Below, in pieces: positions 36,276-46,610 of a stretch of DNA of 64,000 bases; position 1 is the first letter of the stretch; the number at the start of each line of letters is the position of its first letter. The notes below the pieces were generated by a model. The model did no database searches, was not told the origin of the DNA, and saw only the letters and a list, made by a program, of their open reading frames with translations. Source of the DNA: Phymorhynchus buccinoides (Eukaryota > Mollusca > Gastropoda > Neogastropoda > Raphitomidae); NCBI GenBank assembly GCA_017654935.2, contig CM065713.1, positions 11,242,603-11,306,602 of the forward strand. Direction: 5' to 3'. A program made the translations under genes and the position numbers.

Positions 36276-36343
36276 GCCTCTGATGGATCTCGAACCCGGG
36301 ACCTCCCAGCCACTAGTCCATGACATTACCACTGCATCAAGGC
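36276..36343 (-). repeat. tRNA-derived SINE head
   Basis: Minus-strand copy identical in layout to 1378-1445. GGTTCGAGATCC B box, 5' GCCTTGATG pairing with 3' AGAGGC. Confidence 0.55.
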
Positions 36344-37242
36344 ATCTTCATCAATAGACACATTTTTGTTCCTATAAAATAACCAGAAACAAATGCCCAA
36401 CACACTCTTATTGGATCCTAAATGATAAATGATAGTTTCATTAAATATTATATTGCAGTACATTGATACCTGTTTTAAAAAAATCATTTTTTTAATTAAT
36501 TATATTACCAAAATGATATAGTAGTAAATCAATCTTCGTCTTATACCAGTTGAAAGGTTATAAATCTGTGCTCTATGCAAAGGTGAATAAGATATAATTG
36601 TATCTGTGTTCTGGGTTACTTTTTTTTAACCTAGTTACTTCATCACATGGAATTTTTTTTATAACTTTCCAGAAGCCCAGACAACAGGTGTTATGTTTGT
36701 GTGTGTGTGCGTGCTTGCGAAAATGGCCTTTGATCTTGATTCTTGAGAATTTTATGAATTTTATTCGCTGTGGATACTTTGCATGACAAATTTAACATTT
36801 CTGGTTGAAAAAGGCAACAGGCTATTCAATATAAATTTAAAAACAGAATATCTTGTAATTGTATGAAAGAAAAAGTACAATTTTAAGATATGTAAAGCCG
36901 GCAACAGACTATGTGACTGCCTCATGTGACTCGATCAGGTCGTGACGTTTCACCTCATTTGCATACCTGGAATTTATTTCTGGAATAATAAATCGTAGTC
37001 ATGATAAAGGCCATTATCTAATAGCCCCCCCCCCCTATAAGACGGGAAAACGGGGCTCATATTGACCTTTACCGAAGTGTTTTTTCACCTCGACTTTTTA
37101 TCCCTACTACTTTTTTTTTTTTTTTATCGAAGTGTGATTTGTATTGTCGGCATTTTGGAGGCAAGCACTGAGGAAGAGCAGTTTACAGCTCAAAATATTT
37201 GCCGCTTTTGAATAAATGAAGTGGCAGTTATTTGTTCTTTAT

Positions 37243-37429
37243 TAGTCCCCGAGCCGAATGTTCGGGGAGTATTGTTTCTGTCTGATCCGTCCGTGCATCC
37301 GGCGTGCCTCCGTCCGTCCGTCCGGCTTTTCGTTCGTTTTTCTCAAAAAACTATTCAGTCTGTCATCATCAAATTTGGTATACTAGTTTGCCAAGATGCA
37401 AGCTATCCACTGATGTATTTAGTTTTAAA
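37243..37429. repeat. Hairpin dispersed repeat
   Basis: Same as 2181-2367. CCCCGAGCCGAATGTTCGGGG hairpin, (CCGT)n middle, CAAATTTGGTATACTAG end. Confidence 0.6.
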
Positions 37430-37673
37430 TTAACCCTTTCACCGCCAAAGTCGCATTTTAGCACCACAGTGATTTAACACCTATGTCACTATAAGGCATC
37501 AAATTGGGGTCTATTATCCAAAGACCCTATTGTCTTAGTTTTGGGAAGTAAGGATAGACCTTATTTTATGTTCCACAGAAGAATCCTCAATACTGCAGAT
37601 GGATTTTGTTCTCTACCCAGGTAAATTTAATGGACATTTTTGGCTGAAATATGGCTGGCGGTGAAAGGGTTAA
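37430..37673. mobile_element. piggyBac-like MITE (family 1)
   Basis: TTAA-flanked 244-bp element with CCCTTTCACCGCC / GGCGGTGAAAGGG ends, third copy in the window. Confidence 0.75.
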
Positions 37674-38334
37674 GGTCAAGGTCGCGCCAGTTACGGGGTT
37701 CAAACCCCAAAACACATAATCGCTAATATCTCGCGAAGTTTTGCATGTATTTCAATGCAGTTTTTTTCACAACATTTCTTGATAAATGGTCTGTAACACA
37801 GTTGTCATGAATTTTTCTGTGCGCTCGTGTGCGCATGATCGCGCGCGCTCGTGTGCGCATGATCGCGCGCGCTCAAATCACGGGTCCGAACCCTAAGGCT
37901 ATATATCAAAAACTATTCGGTTTTGTTGCGTTTTTATGTAGTTACGTGCTGTTTTGATGCGTTTTCATGTATGTGTACCGCCGACACATTCCGATTTCGG
38001 AGTAGCTCGGCGATGCTGCGAGGGGACTTTGCAGCCGCTCAGCGTTGCACTTGTTAGTCTTGTATTAGTACTGTAATAAGATTCCTTATTATTACAACTA
38101 TTACTATTAGTAGTAGTAAACTGTATTATTATTATTTTACAGGGAAATAAGAGAGACTTTGAAGACTAGTTTGAATATATTCACATTTAGTCCTGTAAAA
38201 GGGCTATTATTTTAATAATTATTTGATTGGTATAATTTTGTTTCACACGTTTGATTAATGTTATTTCAGTTATGTTGTATCTGTCATGTTGTTGCACCTA
38301 ACCTGAATTTCTCTTTTGGAGATATTAAAGTATA

Positions 38335-38358
38335 CTTGAACTTGAACTTGAACTTGAA
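38335..38358 (+). repeat. (TTGAAC)n 3' tail of a LINE or SINE
   Basis: Plus-strand counterpart of 6585-6605. CTTGAACTTGAACTTGAA follows GGAGATATTAAAGTATA. Confidence 0.45.
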
Positions 38359-39914
38359 AAGGAGATAATTCATAAACGGAAAAAGGTGCTCCAGTGTTTT
38401 TTCAATATAAATCTGGAAACAAGGCGGCGCCTGTTTTTTTTTTTATAAATTGAAAACCAGACGGCGCCAAAAAATGATTCAAAGTTCAAGGGGAAAAAAG
38501 TGTTGAATTCTCACTTTACAAGCCTAGAATAAGCTTGAAATTGAGTACGATATTTTTTTTCTCTTTAGCTTCAGAAGGCTGTTGCCCCACTGACCGCCCA
38601 AGGGCCTGGGTGGCCTCTGGACCCCTGCCTTGTCTGTTTTTGGATTTTCTCCAGTTGCATCCATGTATATTGCCTGCTCTTACAGAGAGAAGTGTGCGTT
38701 TTGACAATTGTTTATTTTACACATATTTTTAAAATCATCACTTACTCTGTCTTAGTATCTTGCGCGCGCATGTGCGTGTGTGTGCAAGGATGAAACCTGG
38801 ACAAAATGAAAAGCAGGAAGGCCTTGGTTCTGGCGGGCCACCTTGGTGGGGTCAAGGGATGAACTTGTTTCTGAGGGTCAGGGGGTGAAACCCCAATACA
38901 GAAAGTTTTTGTTGTTGTACACTTTTACTAATAAAATCAGAGCAATAAATTGTAGAGACAGCTTTCATTTTTTAAAACAATGAAACAATTTTTTCCCATC
39001 TAATTTCAGGGTAATAATCGTTCGATAAAGTATTGCAAAATCAGGATTTTCTGAAAAACAACAAAGCCAAAATCAGAATTCCTGCTTTTCCTGCAATTGG
39101 TTTCATCCATGTGTGTGGGTGGGTGTAAATAATGAGAGATTTGAAAGATATTTTTGTTTAGAGATCAGTTATGTGTGTTGAATGAAAGAAGAGAATGAAT
39201 TTTTTTTTATCATTCAAAAAAATCACTTTGTCTTTGTTTTTGTTTTCATTATTAGTTCCTACTAGCTTCAATTCGTCCATTTTTTTTAAAACTTTTGTTT
39301 TCTTTGAAGCACTCTATTCTTCTCTGAACTCCCCCCCCCCCCCCCCCCCTCCCCCCAAGCAACAGGATATCGGCCATACTACTAAATTCTTTTTTGATGT
39401 GCTTGAACATCATAAATGGACAGAAGCACGCTAAATTAAAGTTTCCAATTTTCATACAATATGGATGGCAACGCTCTTAGTCTTGCGATGACGCGTTCTC
39501 CAGGTAGGAGCAGTCCGAATTTCACAGAGATCTGATAAGTGTCTGTGACTAGAGTACACCAAAATTATATTTAAAAAAGTCTTGGGTTTGATTTCTTTGT
39601 TTTCACCATAATTGGGCTGTACATTGCATACCCCCCACCCCGTCCCCGCCCACACACATACCTTTTTTAAATTTCTTGTTGTTTGTTTGTTTTCATGATT
39701 TTTGTTACATTTGTAATAAATTAAATATGTAATGGTACATAAGGAAACCATACATTGTTTTCTGTGTATTCATTAGAAATCCTTGCTGCATACAGTGAAA
39801 GCAAAATCAAGAGTTTATGCACACACAGAAATCATGTTTGTTGTTCTCATGCACTATGACATATCATGCATTGAAAATGCACACTGTAAGATTCTAGTCA
39901 TAGTACTTTTTTTT

Positions 39915-40063
39915 AACACCACGAGTATCATAAAGACATTGTGATTGTTAAACAAGATAGGTAGTAACCTATTGTCAACCACTAAAATATTGTTTAGTAA
40001 CATATAGTCAATCACTGAAATATTGTTTAACAATCACAATGTCTTTATGATACTCGTGGTGTT
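39915..40063. mobile_element. Palindromic MITE, AACACCACGAG family
   Basis: A 149-bp mirror copy of 4841-4993 with near-perfect inverted ends. Confidence 0.65.
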
Positions 40064-40796
40064 CAAAATTTGTTTAAGCTATTTTACCCCATGTATAGTT
40101 TGTTCATGCAATCATGCATTCACACATGGTATATACAGTATGCAGACAAATGCAAATTAGGTGTACGCCTATGCATTTAAAAAAAATGCAACTGCATAGA
40201 AAATGGCTTCACCTGCAAACATTATTCTTACTGAACATTGGCATGCAATCAAATACCAAGTGGCTTCAATAAAACTTTTTTTTTTAAACAATGAATGACA
40301 TCAGCATCTCAGATATATCAATTAATTTATGTCAAACAGTCAATCATTCAAGTAATCTCGATCAATCAGTCAAACCATCATTTAATCAATCAACTAATCT
40401 TTATTGTCCTTTTATAAAACATAATGTAATTTGTTTACTGTCACCACTTAAAAAAAGAAAAGAAAACAACAACAAACGAGACACAAACAGACAAATCACA
40501 GAGAAAACAGCAGAATGTAAGACAAGAGTTTGCAAAAGAATACAACCTAAGATATGATTTTAGATTTAAGTGTGAGGCAAAAAATGGGATTTAAAGGATT
40601 GCATAATATTTGTGATAATACATGGACAAGTGACACACGTAAACGCGCGCGCGCACACACACACACACACACAGGCCAGGTCGTCAAAATTAGGGTATTG
40701 ATGTTTTTGCCACTGTGTGGAAAATATTGGTTAAGGTGGGGCTTAAAAACATCAACTTTTTTTCTTCGATCGCTCAGACAGCTTCCTGTCAATTAT

Positions 40797-41040
40797 GAGT
40801 GCAGATGCATCATGCTGCCATTACGGGCCTAAGTAAGAAATAATTAGGCCCAGCATGTCCGACCTCGGCTGGAGGACATTTTTTGGAAATAGTTTCTTGA
40901 AAAACGGCAGGAGGATGGACCGGAAAGGCAGAAAAGATAGTAGATGACAGCAAGCAAAGGGAAAAGGCAGAGTCAAAGAGAGTGACAGATTAGAGGAAGT
41001 TACAAGCACTCCAGAAGGTGGGGGAATTTATACAGAAGAC
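40797..41040. repeat. Dispersed repeat R
   Basis: Clear copy with GCAGATGCATCATGCTGCC, GTCCGACCTCGGCTGGAGGA, AAAGATAGTAGATGACAGC and CCAGAAGGTGGGGGAA. Piece 2 carries its mirror at 3840-4078. Confidence 0.55.
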
Positions 41041-41720
41041 ACCCGCCCCCCCACCCACCCACCCCCCGCCCGCTTATCCCCTGGGGGGGGGGGGGGAGAC
41101 ATCGCGTTGACAGTCCACTGACTGGTCTTGATCTTGATTCGTTACAACGGAAGAAATCCAATTCTGGATATAAGCACTGGCGGGAAGAACTTGGGGAAAG
41201 CAACTCTCTAGCTAAAAAAACACCCCACCCAACTATTTATACAAATATGGCCCAGGCGCCAGGTCCACTGATGGGCCATCAGCATGATGCCAGCAGCCTT
41301 GCAGAGGAGGGGGGGGGGGGGGTAAATTGGTGTTATGGCATCTGACAGAGCCTTCCTGAACTGCCCAGCAGACAGTAGGCTGATGCTCGATGGTACAATT
41401 AGGTAAGTTCGTGGGGAAAATGAGTTTTTGAAGATCACTTCGGCAGTCTGTTCCGCCAGAGGGTAATTCGTGGGGAAAAGGAGTTTCTGGTCACTTTGCC
41501 AGGCTGCGTGTGCTCACCACCAAGCTGAGGTGAAGAGAAAGTCGTTGAGTTAGAAAAGTGGCAGGTGGTTATTATAACTGCCGTGTTTTTCTTTCTTTTG
41601 TTGCTTACTCAGCTTTCAGATATCGCCTAAAGATATCATGTTGTGATGTCGCTTCAGGGAAAGGACGAAAGGGCTGCTAGACACACATGCTTCAACTCAT
41701 AGTATGTTTGTCATTTGAAT

Positions 41721-43469
41721 AGATCTACACATATTCTAGATCTGAAGTCAGAAGAATATGACTTGAAGATAGATAACTTGATATATACAGTCCGCAGCGT
41801 TAACCGACATGCTACAGGTAAGGGATTCAGAATGTGAATCCCTGCAGCAGCACGACAGACATAGCCACCAGGACTCACGCATCTGCCATCAACGTACTCA
41901 TGTCGATGTGTTCGGGACCGGTATCGGGGAGTCGGAAAGGTCCTACGCTCATGTCCGTTGAGTCGTGCTAACAGATCGTTAGTGGGGCAAGTTCACAACT
42001 CTCTTCATCCGCCAGTGTGTCTCGGAGGTCGCAGTACATGTCGCAACGGTAAGGCTTTTTTTCTCAGAACGGAGAACGCATGCAAGCGGTGAGTGGAATG
42101 AACTGCCAACACCCGATGGTGGATGCCGACTCTATAGAAGCATTCCTAGCCGGAAGTCTTAAGTTCCTCAAGAGACGCCCGCGCTGCTGCGTGCTGGTGG
42201 ACCCACTCATGGGGCGTCTTGTCAGTCATAGACACCAAGCAAAAGCCCCCCTCGACCCCCCCTCCCCTCAAATCCCCCCGTCCCCCAAATTCCATAAGCT
42301 AGGCTCGTTTTCCTTTTGTCGCCTCTCTCCTCTTTCTTTATTCTTCGGCCGCTCCTGGCATTTCTCTTCCGGCATATGTGGAATGAACCTCCCCGGTTCC
42401 GTGGCACTAGATAATCGTGTTGTTTTGATTGTGGCTACTGTACTATGAAAAGAAGAGAAGAATTGTGGAATCAACCTTCTGGAACTTGTCAAGCAACGAC
42501 TCATTTCTTCTTTACGTCACTTCTGATGTCAGATGAAAGTGTTCTTATTTTGCGCTAGTCTATCATGGTGGGTTCTCTTTCCAAATTCATGATGACCAGC
42601 TTGTTTTTTTCTTTAATTGTTTGTTCGTATTCACGATCCAACTATGTTACCTTCGTGCAGTCTTCCTCGTAGTTGTGGAAAAGAAAAAGGTGTCGTTTTT
42701 AAATGTCTCATCGGCTAGCCTGACGAGAAGACCAGTTATTGCCTTAGCTTTTTACCGCTGTTTTCACGAATGCTCAATTCGATCCTAATCAACCCGAACA
42801 TTGCCGCCGTTAATCGGCAAGTAAAAGTTTATCATATGAACGTTCAAGGTTTGCTACGAGGAGATAAAGCTGAAAGCCAAGGCAATCTATGCACGGACGA
42901 CTGAGTGACTGACGTGTTGATGACGATTACTCTAGGTATAATAAATACGTCAATGCACGAGACGAGCGCATGGTGAGGGGACGCCAGAAAGCCGAAATAA
43001 GAACTGAGAAGCTTTCTTCGACTGAAAGATTTTTTTATGCAAAAACAAATGTCTCAAAGATAGCTACATAATAGTTTCTACAGACAATACACTATCTGTG
43101 AATACTGTTTTTCTTTTAAAAAGAAATAGTAGCCTAGAGTTTTGTTCAACTTTCAATCGTCTTGATTGTTGGAAGAAAGATGTCACAAATGTCTGTATTT
43201 TTTCATGAGTGAAAAAAATAGACCAATGTTCCAACAAAATCGTACCTATTTCATTGCAAACTATTGACAAAAAACGCATGTTTACACCAATTTAGGTATT
43301 TTTCTCTCATTTTATCAGTACAAACTGAGAATTACGTAAGTTGTTGGTTTTTTCCCTTCTCGTACCTAGGCTATGTGTTATTTGTTAGTGCAGTTGGCTA
43401 AATCAAACTATTTCTCGTTTAAACTTCTTGTCTGTTGTACATGATCTGATACCGTTGCCTGTGAATTGT

Positions 43470-43470
<1 letters not shown>
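41721..43470. other. Single-copy, partly GC-rich DNA outside the duplication
   Basis: Begins where homology to piece 2 ends. CpG-containing and less repetitive than its surroundings. Three splice-donor-like sites (ACAGGTAAGG near 41814, AACGGTAAGG near 42047, GCGGTGAGTGG near 42086) lie within 300 bp, so it may be a promoter or first-exon region of a host gene. No product identified. Confidence 0.35.
42080..42448 (+). CDS. Possible exon, unrecognised product
   Basis: An ATG-initiated frame of 122 codons. The first 50 or so residues after the second Met (MNCQHPMVDADSIEAFLAG, then KFLKRRPRCC and VDPLMGRL) have a normal composition with an amphipathic helical look. The rest is Pro/Ser-rich and reads through a C-rich tract, so only the first half could be exonic. 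A donor-like GTGAGT directly after the first ATG could instead make this intronic. No family recognised and no poly-A signal tied to it. Treat as a candidate only. Confidence 0.2.
   Translation: MQAVSGMNCQHPMVDADSIEAFLAGSLKFLKRRPRCCVLVDPLMGRLVSHRHQAKAPLDPPSPQIPPSPKFHKLGSFSFCRLSPLSLFFGRSWHFSSGICGMNLPGSVALDNRVVLIVATVL

Positions 43471-43472
<2 letters not shown>

Positions 43473-43548
<76 letters not shown>
43473..43548. repeat. (CT)n microsatellite
   Basis: Pure run of about 38 CT repeats. Confidence 0.95.
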
Positions 43549-43551
<3 letters not shown>

Positions 43552-43821
43552 GCTCTTACTATCTTGTGTAGGTTCCCCTAACTGATCGCCTCTTCGGTCT
43601 TCCCAGATTTGGAATTCCCATAGGCAGAGTACAAGGTTTGGTTTATCCTGACAGACGAAGCCTTGCGGCCGTCACAAGTTGTGCTCTGACTGTGGGATGC
43701 CTGGGAGGTGATGTTCAGCCTTGGGGTGTACCTTACAATATTATATTCGACTGTAACATGGCATATGGCATTGTGAATCATTTGGATATTACTGTTTATT
43801 ATCATTATTATGATACTAGGC

Positions 43822-43960
43822 ATGGTTACCGCTACACATATCTGTATTGTTAAAAACAAATCGGGACTTTACTGGAGTTGCACTGCCTCCGAGCATTGCC
43901 TCCAGTATTGTTCCCACCATCTTTGTATTTACAAATGTCCCATATGTGTCTATGACCGAG
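43822..43960. repeat. Dispersed repeat S
   Basis: Copy with GGTTACCGCTACACATATC, TTGCACTGCCTCCGAGCATT and CCCACCATCTTTGTATTTAC. It lies outside the duplicated block, showing the family is dispersed. Confidence 0.5.
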
Positions 43961-44149
43961 ATGACGTAAAACACAATTTTTCGTATTCGCATGGTCACAT
44001 ATATACAACCCACAGACTCTCTCTCTCTGCCACAATGTTTAGTAACCATCCACAGTAATATATTTTAATGGACTTTTGATTATAATTTTTTAGTGTTCAA
44101 TGTTCTCTCTTTCCGTCTGCCTGTCTTTCACTTTATGTCTTTCACTCTG

Positions 44150-44225
44150 TCTGTGCATCTCTCTCTGTCTCTCTCTTTCAATCTCACTTTCTATGCCTAT
44201 CTCTCTCTCTCTCTCTCTGCACGTG

Positions 44226-44276
<51 letters not shown>

Positions 44277-44420
44277 ATGTGCGTGCGTCTGTCTCTTTGT
44301 GTGCCTTTTTTTTGTCAGTTCTGGTCTCTCTCTCTGTCTGCCTGTCTCTGCATCTCTCTCTCTCTCTCTCTCTGTCTGTCTGAATGTTTATCTCTCTCTG
44401 TCTCTCTCTCTAACATGGGC
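44150..44420. repeat. (CT)n / (TG)n low-complexity region
   Basis: CTCTCT and TGTGTG runs. Overlapping Leu/Ser/Cys/Val-rich ORFs are translation artefacts. Confidence 0.9.
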
Positions 44421-44536
44421 CAACGGCCTATTCATTGACATTGTTCATTATTCTCTCTTTCTCCTTCTCTCTCTTCCAGGCCCAAGCTGCTATAAGTAAC
44501 GCTAGCCTCCTTGTGGACAGACTTAAAAAAGAATGA

Positions 44537-46141
44537 ACTACCATTCAAGAAGAAGAAGAAGAAGAAGAAAATTCTTCACCAGATTTCATTCAGAAGAATA
44601 TTTGTTGTTCAGAAGAAAATTCACCATGTGATTCATTGGTCCTGACTGAAGAAGATGATGCCAGCAATTTATCAGAATATGAAGCAGAAAGCCATGGATT
44701 TCAACTTAATATGAAAGACCTTTTGATGACTGTGAATAGTGTGAAGTCAGAGTCATATGGACTGGATAGGGAAGGAAATAACAGTTTGGACTCTGATCCT
44801 GAAGAGTCTTATGATCAACAACATGTCGACTCTGAGTCTGATGAAACACAAGATTTGTCTGCTGAACTGGCTGACTGGGCAATTCAACATTCTGTCGCCC
44901 AGTCAGCACTGTCAGATCTTCTAAAAGTGCTCAGAAACAAAAACCTAAACCTTCCAAAGGATCCACGAACCCTTCTTAAAACAATCAGAAAGAGTGGCCA
45001 AAATGGCAACATTTTACATATTTCTGGAGGATTTTACTACCATTTTGGCATCGCCTTGGGAATCCAACAAGCTCTTGAAACAGAAAAGCCACAAAACTTA
45101 GTGCAAGGTGAGACCATTCAAGTAAACATCGATGGTCTACCAATGAACAAGAGTGGGAAAAGTCAGTTTTGGCCAATTCAAGGACTGATTGACAAACCTG
45201 TCCGGGGACAACCTTTCATGATTGCATTCTTCTACAGAGCAGAGAAACCAAATAATTTGGAGTTTCTTGATTCCTTTGTTGCCGAATGCAAAGCTTTGAA
45301 AGAAGCAGGAATTGCATTCAAGGGGGAGCAGATGTGTGATGCTGTTGCTAGAGCAGTGATAAAAAGCATTAAACCTCGCATGGCTTATTTCAAGCTGCGA
45401 AATATGCATAACAGAAGGCGATTATAATGGCAAGGTCATCTTTCCTCAGCTTAATGCCCCTTTGCATTCTGATGTATCCTTCAATGACATGTCAAGTGCT
45501 GATCATCATGCTGCTAGAACGCCTCTTTCAGGAATAGGCATAGGACTGGTGCCGCAGGTGGTTCTGGATTACCGGCATCTCGTCTGTCTGGGTCACGAGA
45601 CGCATGATTGTCTGCTGCATAACGGGTCCGCTCAAAGTAAGGCAAGGATGGTTTGTTTTATTTTTGATTTCAACAAGGCTTCGTCGGTTCAGAAATGCAG
45701 TGCCCTCAGAGTTTGCAAGAAGGCCAAGATCGCTGTCTGATGTTAAAAGATGGAAAGCTACGGAATTCAAACAACTCTTGCTATATACTGGTTTTGTTGC
45801 TTTGTCTGGTCTCCTGCCTGATACTTGATACTATTTATTAAAAAAACTTCACATTATTCAGTGTCTCAATGCACATATTACTCAGACATGATCTGTGTAC
45901 AGACAATAATTGGAATAACTATGCAAAAGATCTAGTGAATTTTTTTTAACATTTTGCAAAATTATATGGAAGAAATTGTATCGCCTACAATGTTCATAAT
46001 CTCATTCATATAGCAGATGATGCAAAACATCATGACCACTGGATGGAATTTCATCTTTTCCATTTGAAAACAATATGCGGAAAATTTAAAATTAGATCAG
46101 AAAGCCAAACCAGCCTTTACAACAGGTTAGAGATTTTATGA
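44537..46141 (+). pseudogene. DDE-type transposase pseudogene, frameshifted
   Basis: A frame open from 44537 to 45427 starts in an acidic Glu/Ser-rich region and runs into a transposase-like domain: VNIDGLPMNKSG, FWPIQGLID, FMIAFFYRAEKPNN, FVAECKALKEAGI and MCDAVARAVIKS. These match motifs of an animal family usually annotated as transposase domain-containing proteins. At about 45391 the family reading moves to another frame (CEICITEGDYNGKVIF, ADHHAARTPLSGIGIG, LDYRHLVCLG), moves again near 45597 (PSEFARRPRSLSDVKRWKAT, FKQLLLYTGFVALSGLL), and a last piece (HFAKLYGRNCIAYNVHNL) lies at 45950-46138. At least three frameshifts and a degraded link at 45829-45949 make it non-functional. A splice-acceptor-like CTCTCTTCCAG at 44470-44480 precedes it. 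The 3' end is cut by a LINE tail. I do not assign a Repbase superfamily. Confidence 0.8.
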
Positions 46142-46469
46142 AGAAACTCAACACAAGAAGCCAAAAGTAAAGTACAGAAGAATTCGTGGTGACCTAATTA
46201 ATGTATATAAAATTCTTAATGGTCCTGACAATACTAACAAAAGTTTGTTTCAGATTTTAAATTTTTCAAAGACTAGAAATCATGAATTAAAAATACTAAC
46301 ACAGTATAGTAGAACTAACATCAGGAGACACTTTTTCAGTAACAGAGTGACTAACTATTGGAACGCACTTCCTGCTCAGACAAAACTTGCACCTGATACT
46401 AACAAATTCAAAAACCTCCTGGACAAAGACCCAAACCTTAGTAAATTAAAATACCAGTATGACGAATAG
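46137..46469 (+). pseudogene. CR1-like reverse transcriptase C-terminal tail
   Basis: The last 110 or so residues of a CR1-type ORF2. YRRIRGDLINVYKIL is the conserved post-RT segment, then FFSNRVTNYWNALP and FKNLLDKD, ending at TAG 46467. The frame is intact from about 46137 because it is a 5'-truncated insertion, the normal outcome of target-primed reverse transcription. Compare YKILHNFYYAS and NRITTAWNNLS in the larger element at 49-52 kb: same clade, different subfamily. Confidence 0.85.
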
Positions 46470-46610
46470 TCTACCAAAACCGTCACAGCTGTGCCAACCC
46501 CCCAAAAAAGGAAAAGAAAAAAAAAGAAAAGACGCTTGAGAGGCCGTGAGGCCTAGTCGTCTTAATCTACCTGACCTGACCTGTGTGTGTGTGTGTGTGT
46601 GTGTGTGTTT
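46470..46610 (+). repeat. LINE 3' UTR with (CTGAC)n(TG)n tail
   Basis: A-rich sequence, GAGGCCGTGAGGCCTAGTCG, then CTACCTGACCTGACCTG and a TG run to about 46608. Directly beyond, the opposite strand encodes the truncated OTU domain, so the tail marks the insertion junction. Confidence 0.6.

Larger units (their letters stand above)
35043..37784. repeat. Block shared by all three assembly pieces
   Basis: Matches 91-2724 on the same strand and about 7140-9560 inverted. It includes a (TG)n tract (35237-35285), the SINE, the hairpin repeat and MITE family 1. ORF 35580-35798 and its equivalents are unsupported as a gene: poly-T coding, no domain. Confidence 0.85.

Noticed and set aside
43810..44499. 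Overlapping Ser/Leu/Cys/Val-rich ORFs
   Set aside because: They lie in repeat S and in CT/TG low-complexity DNA.
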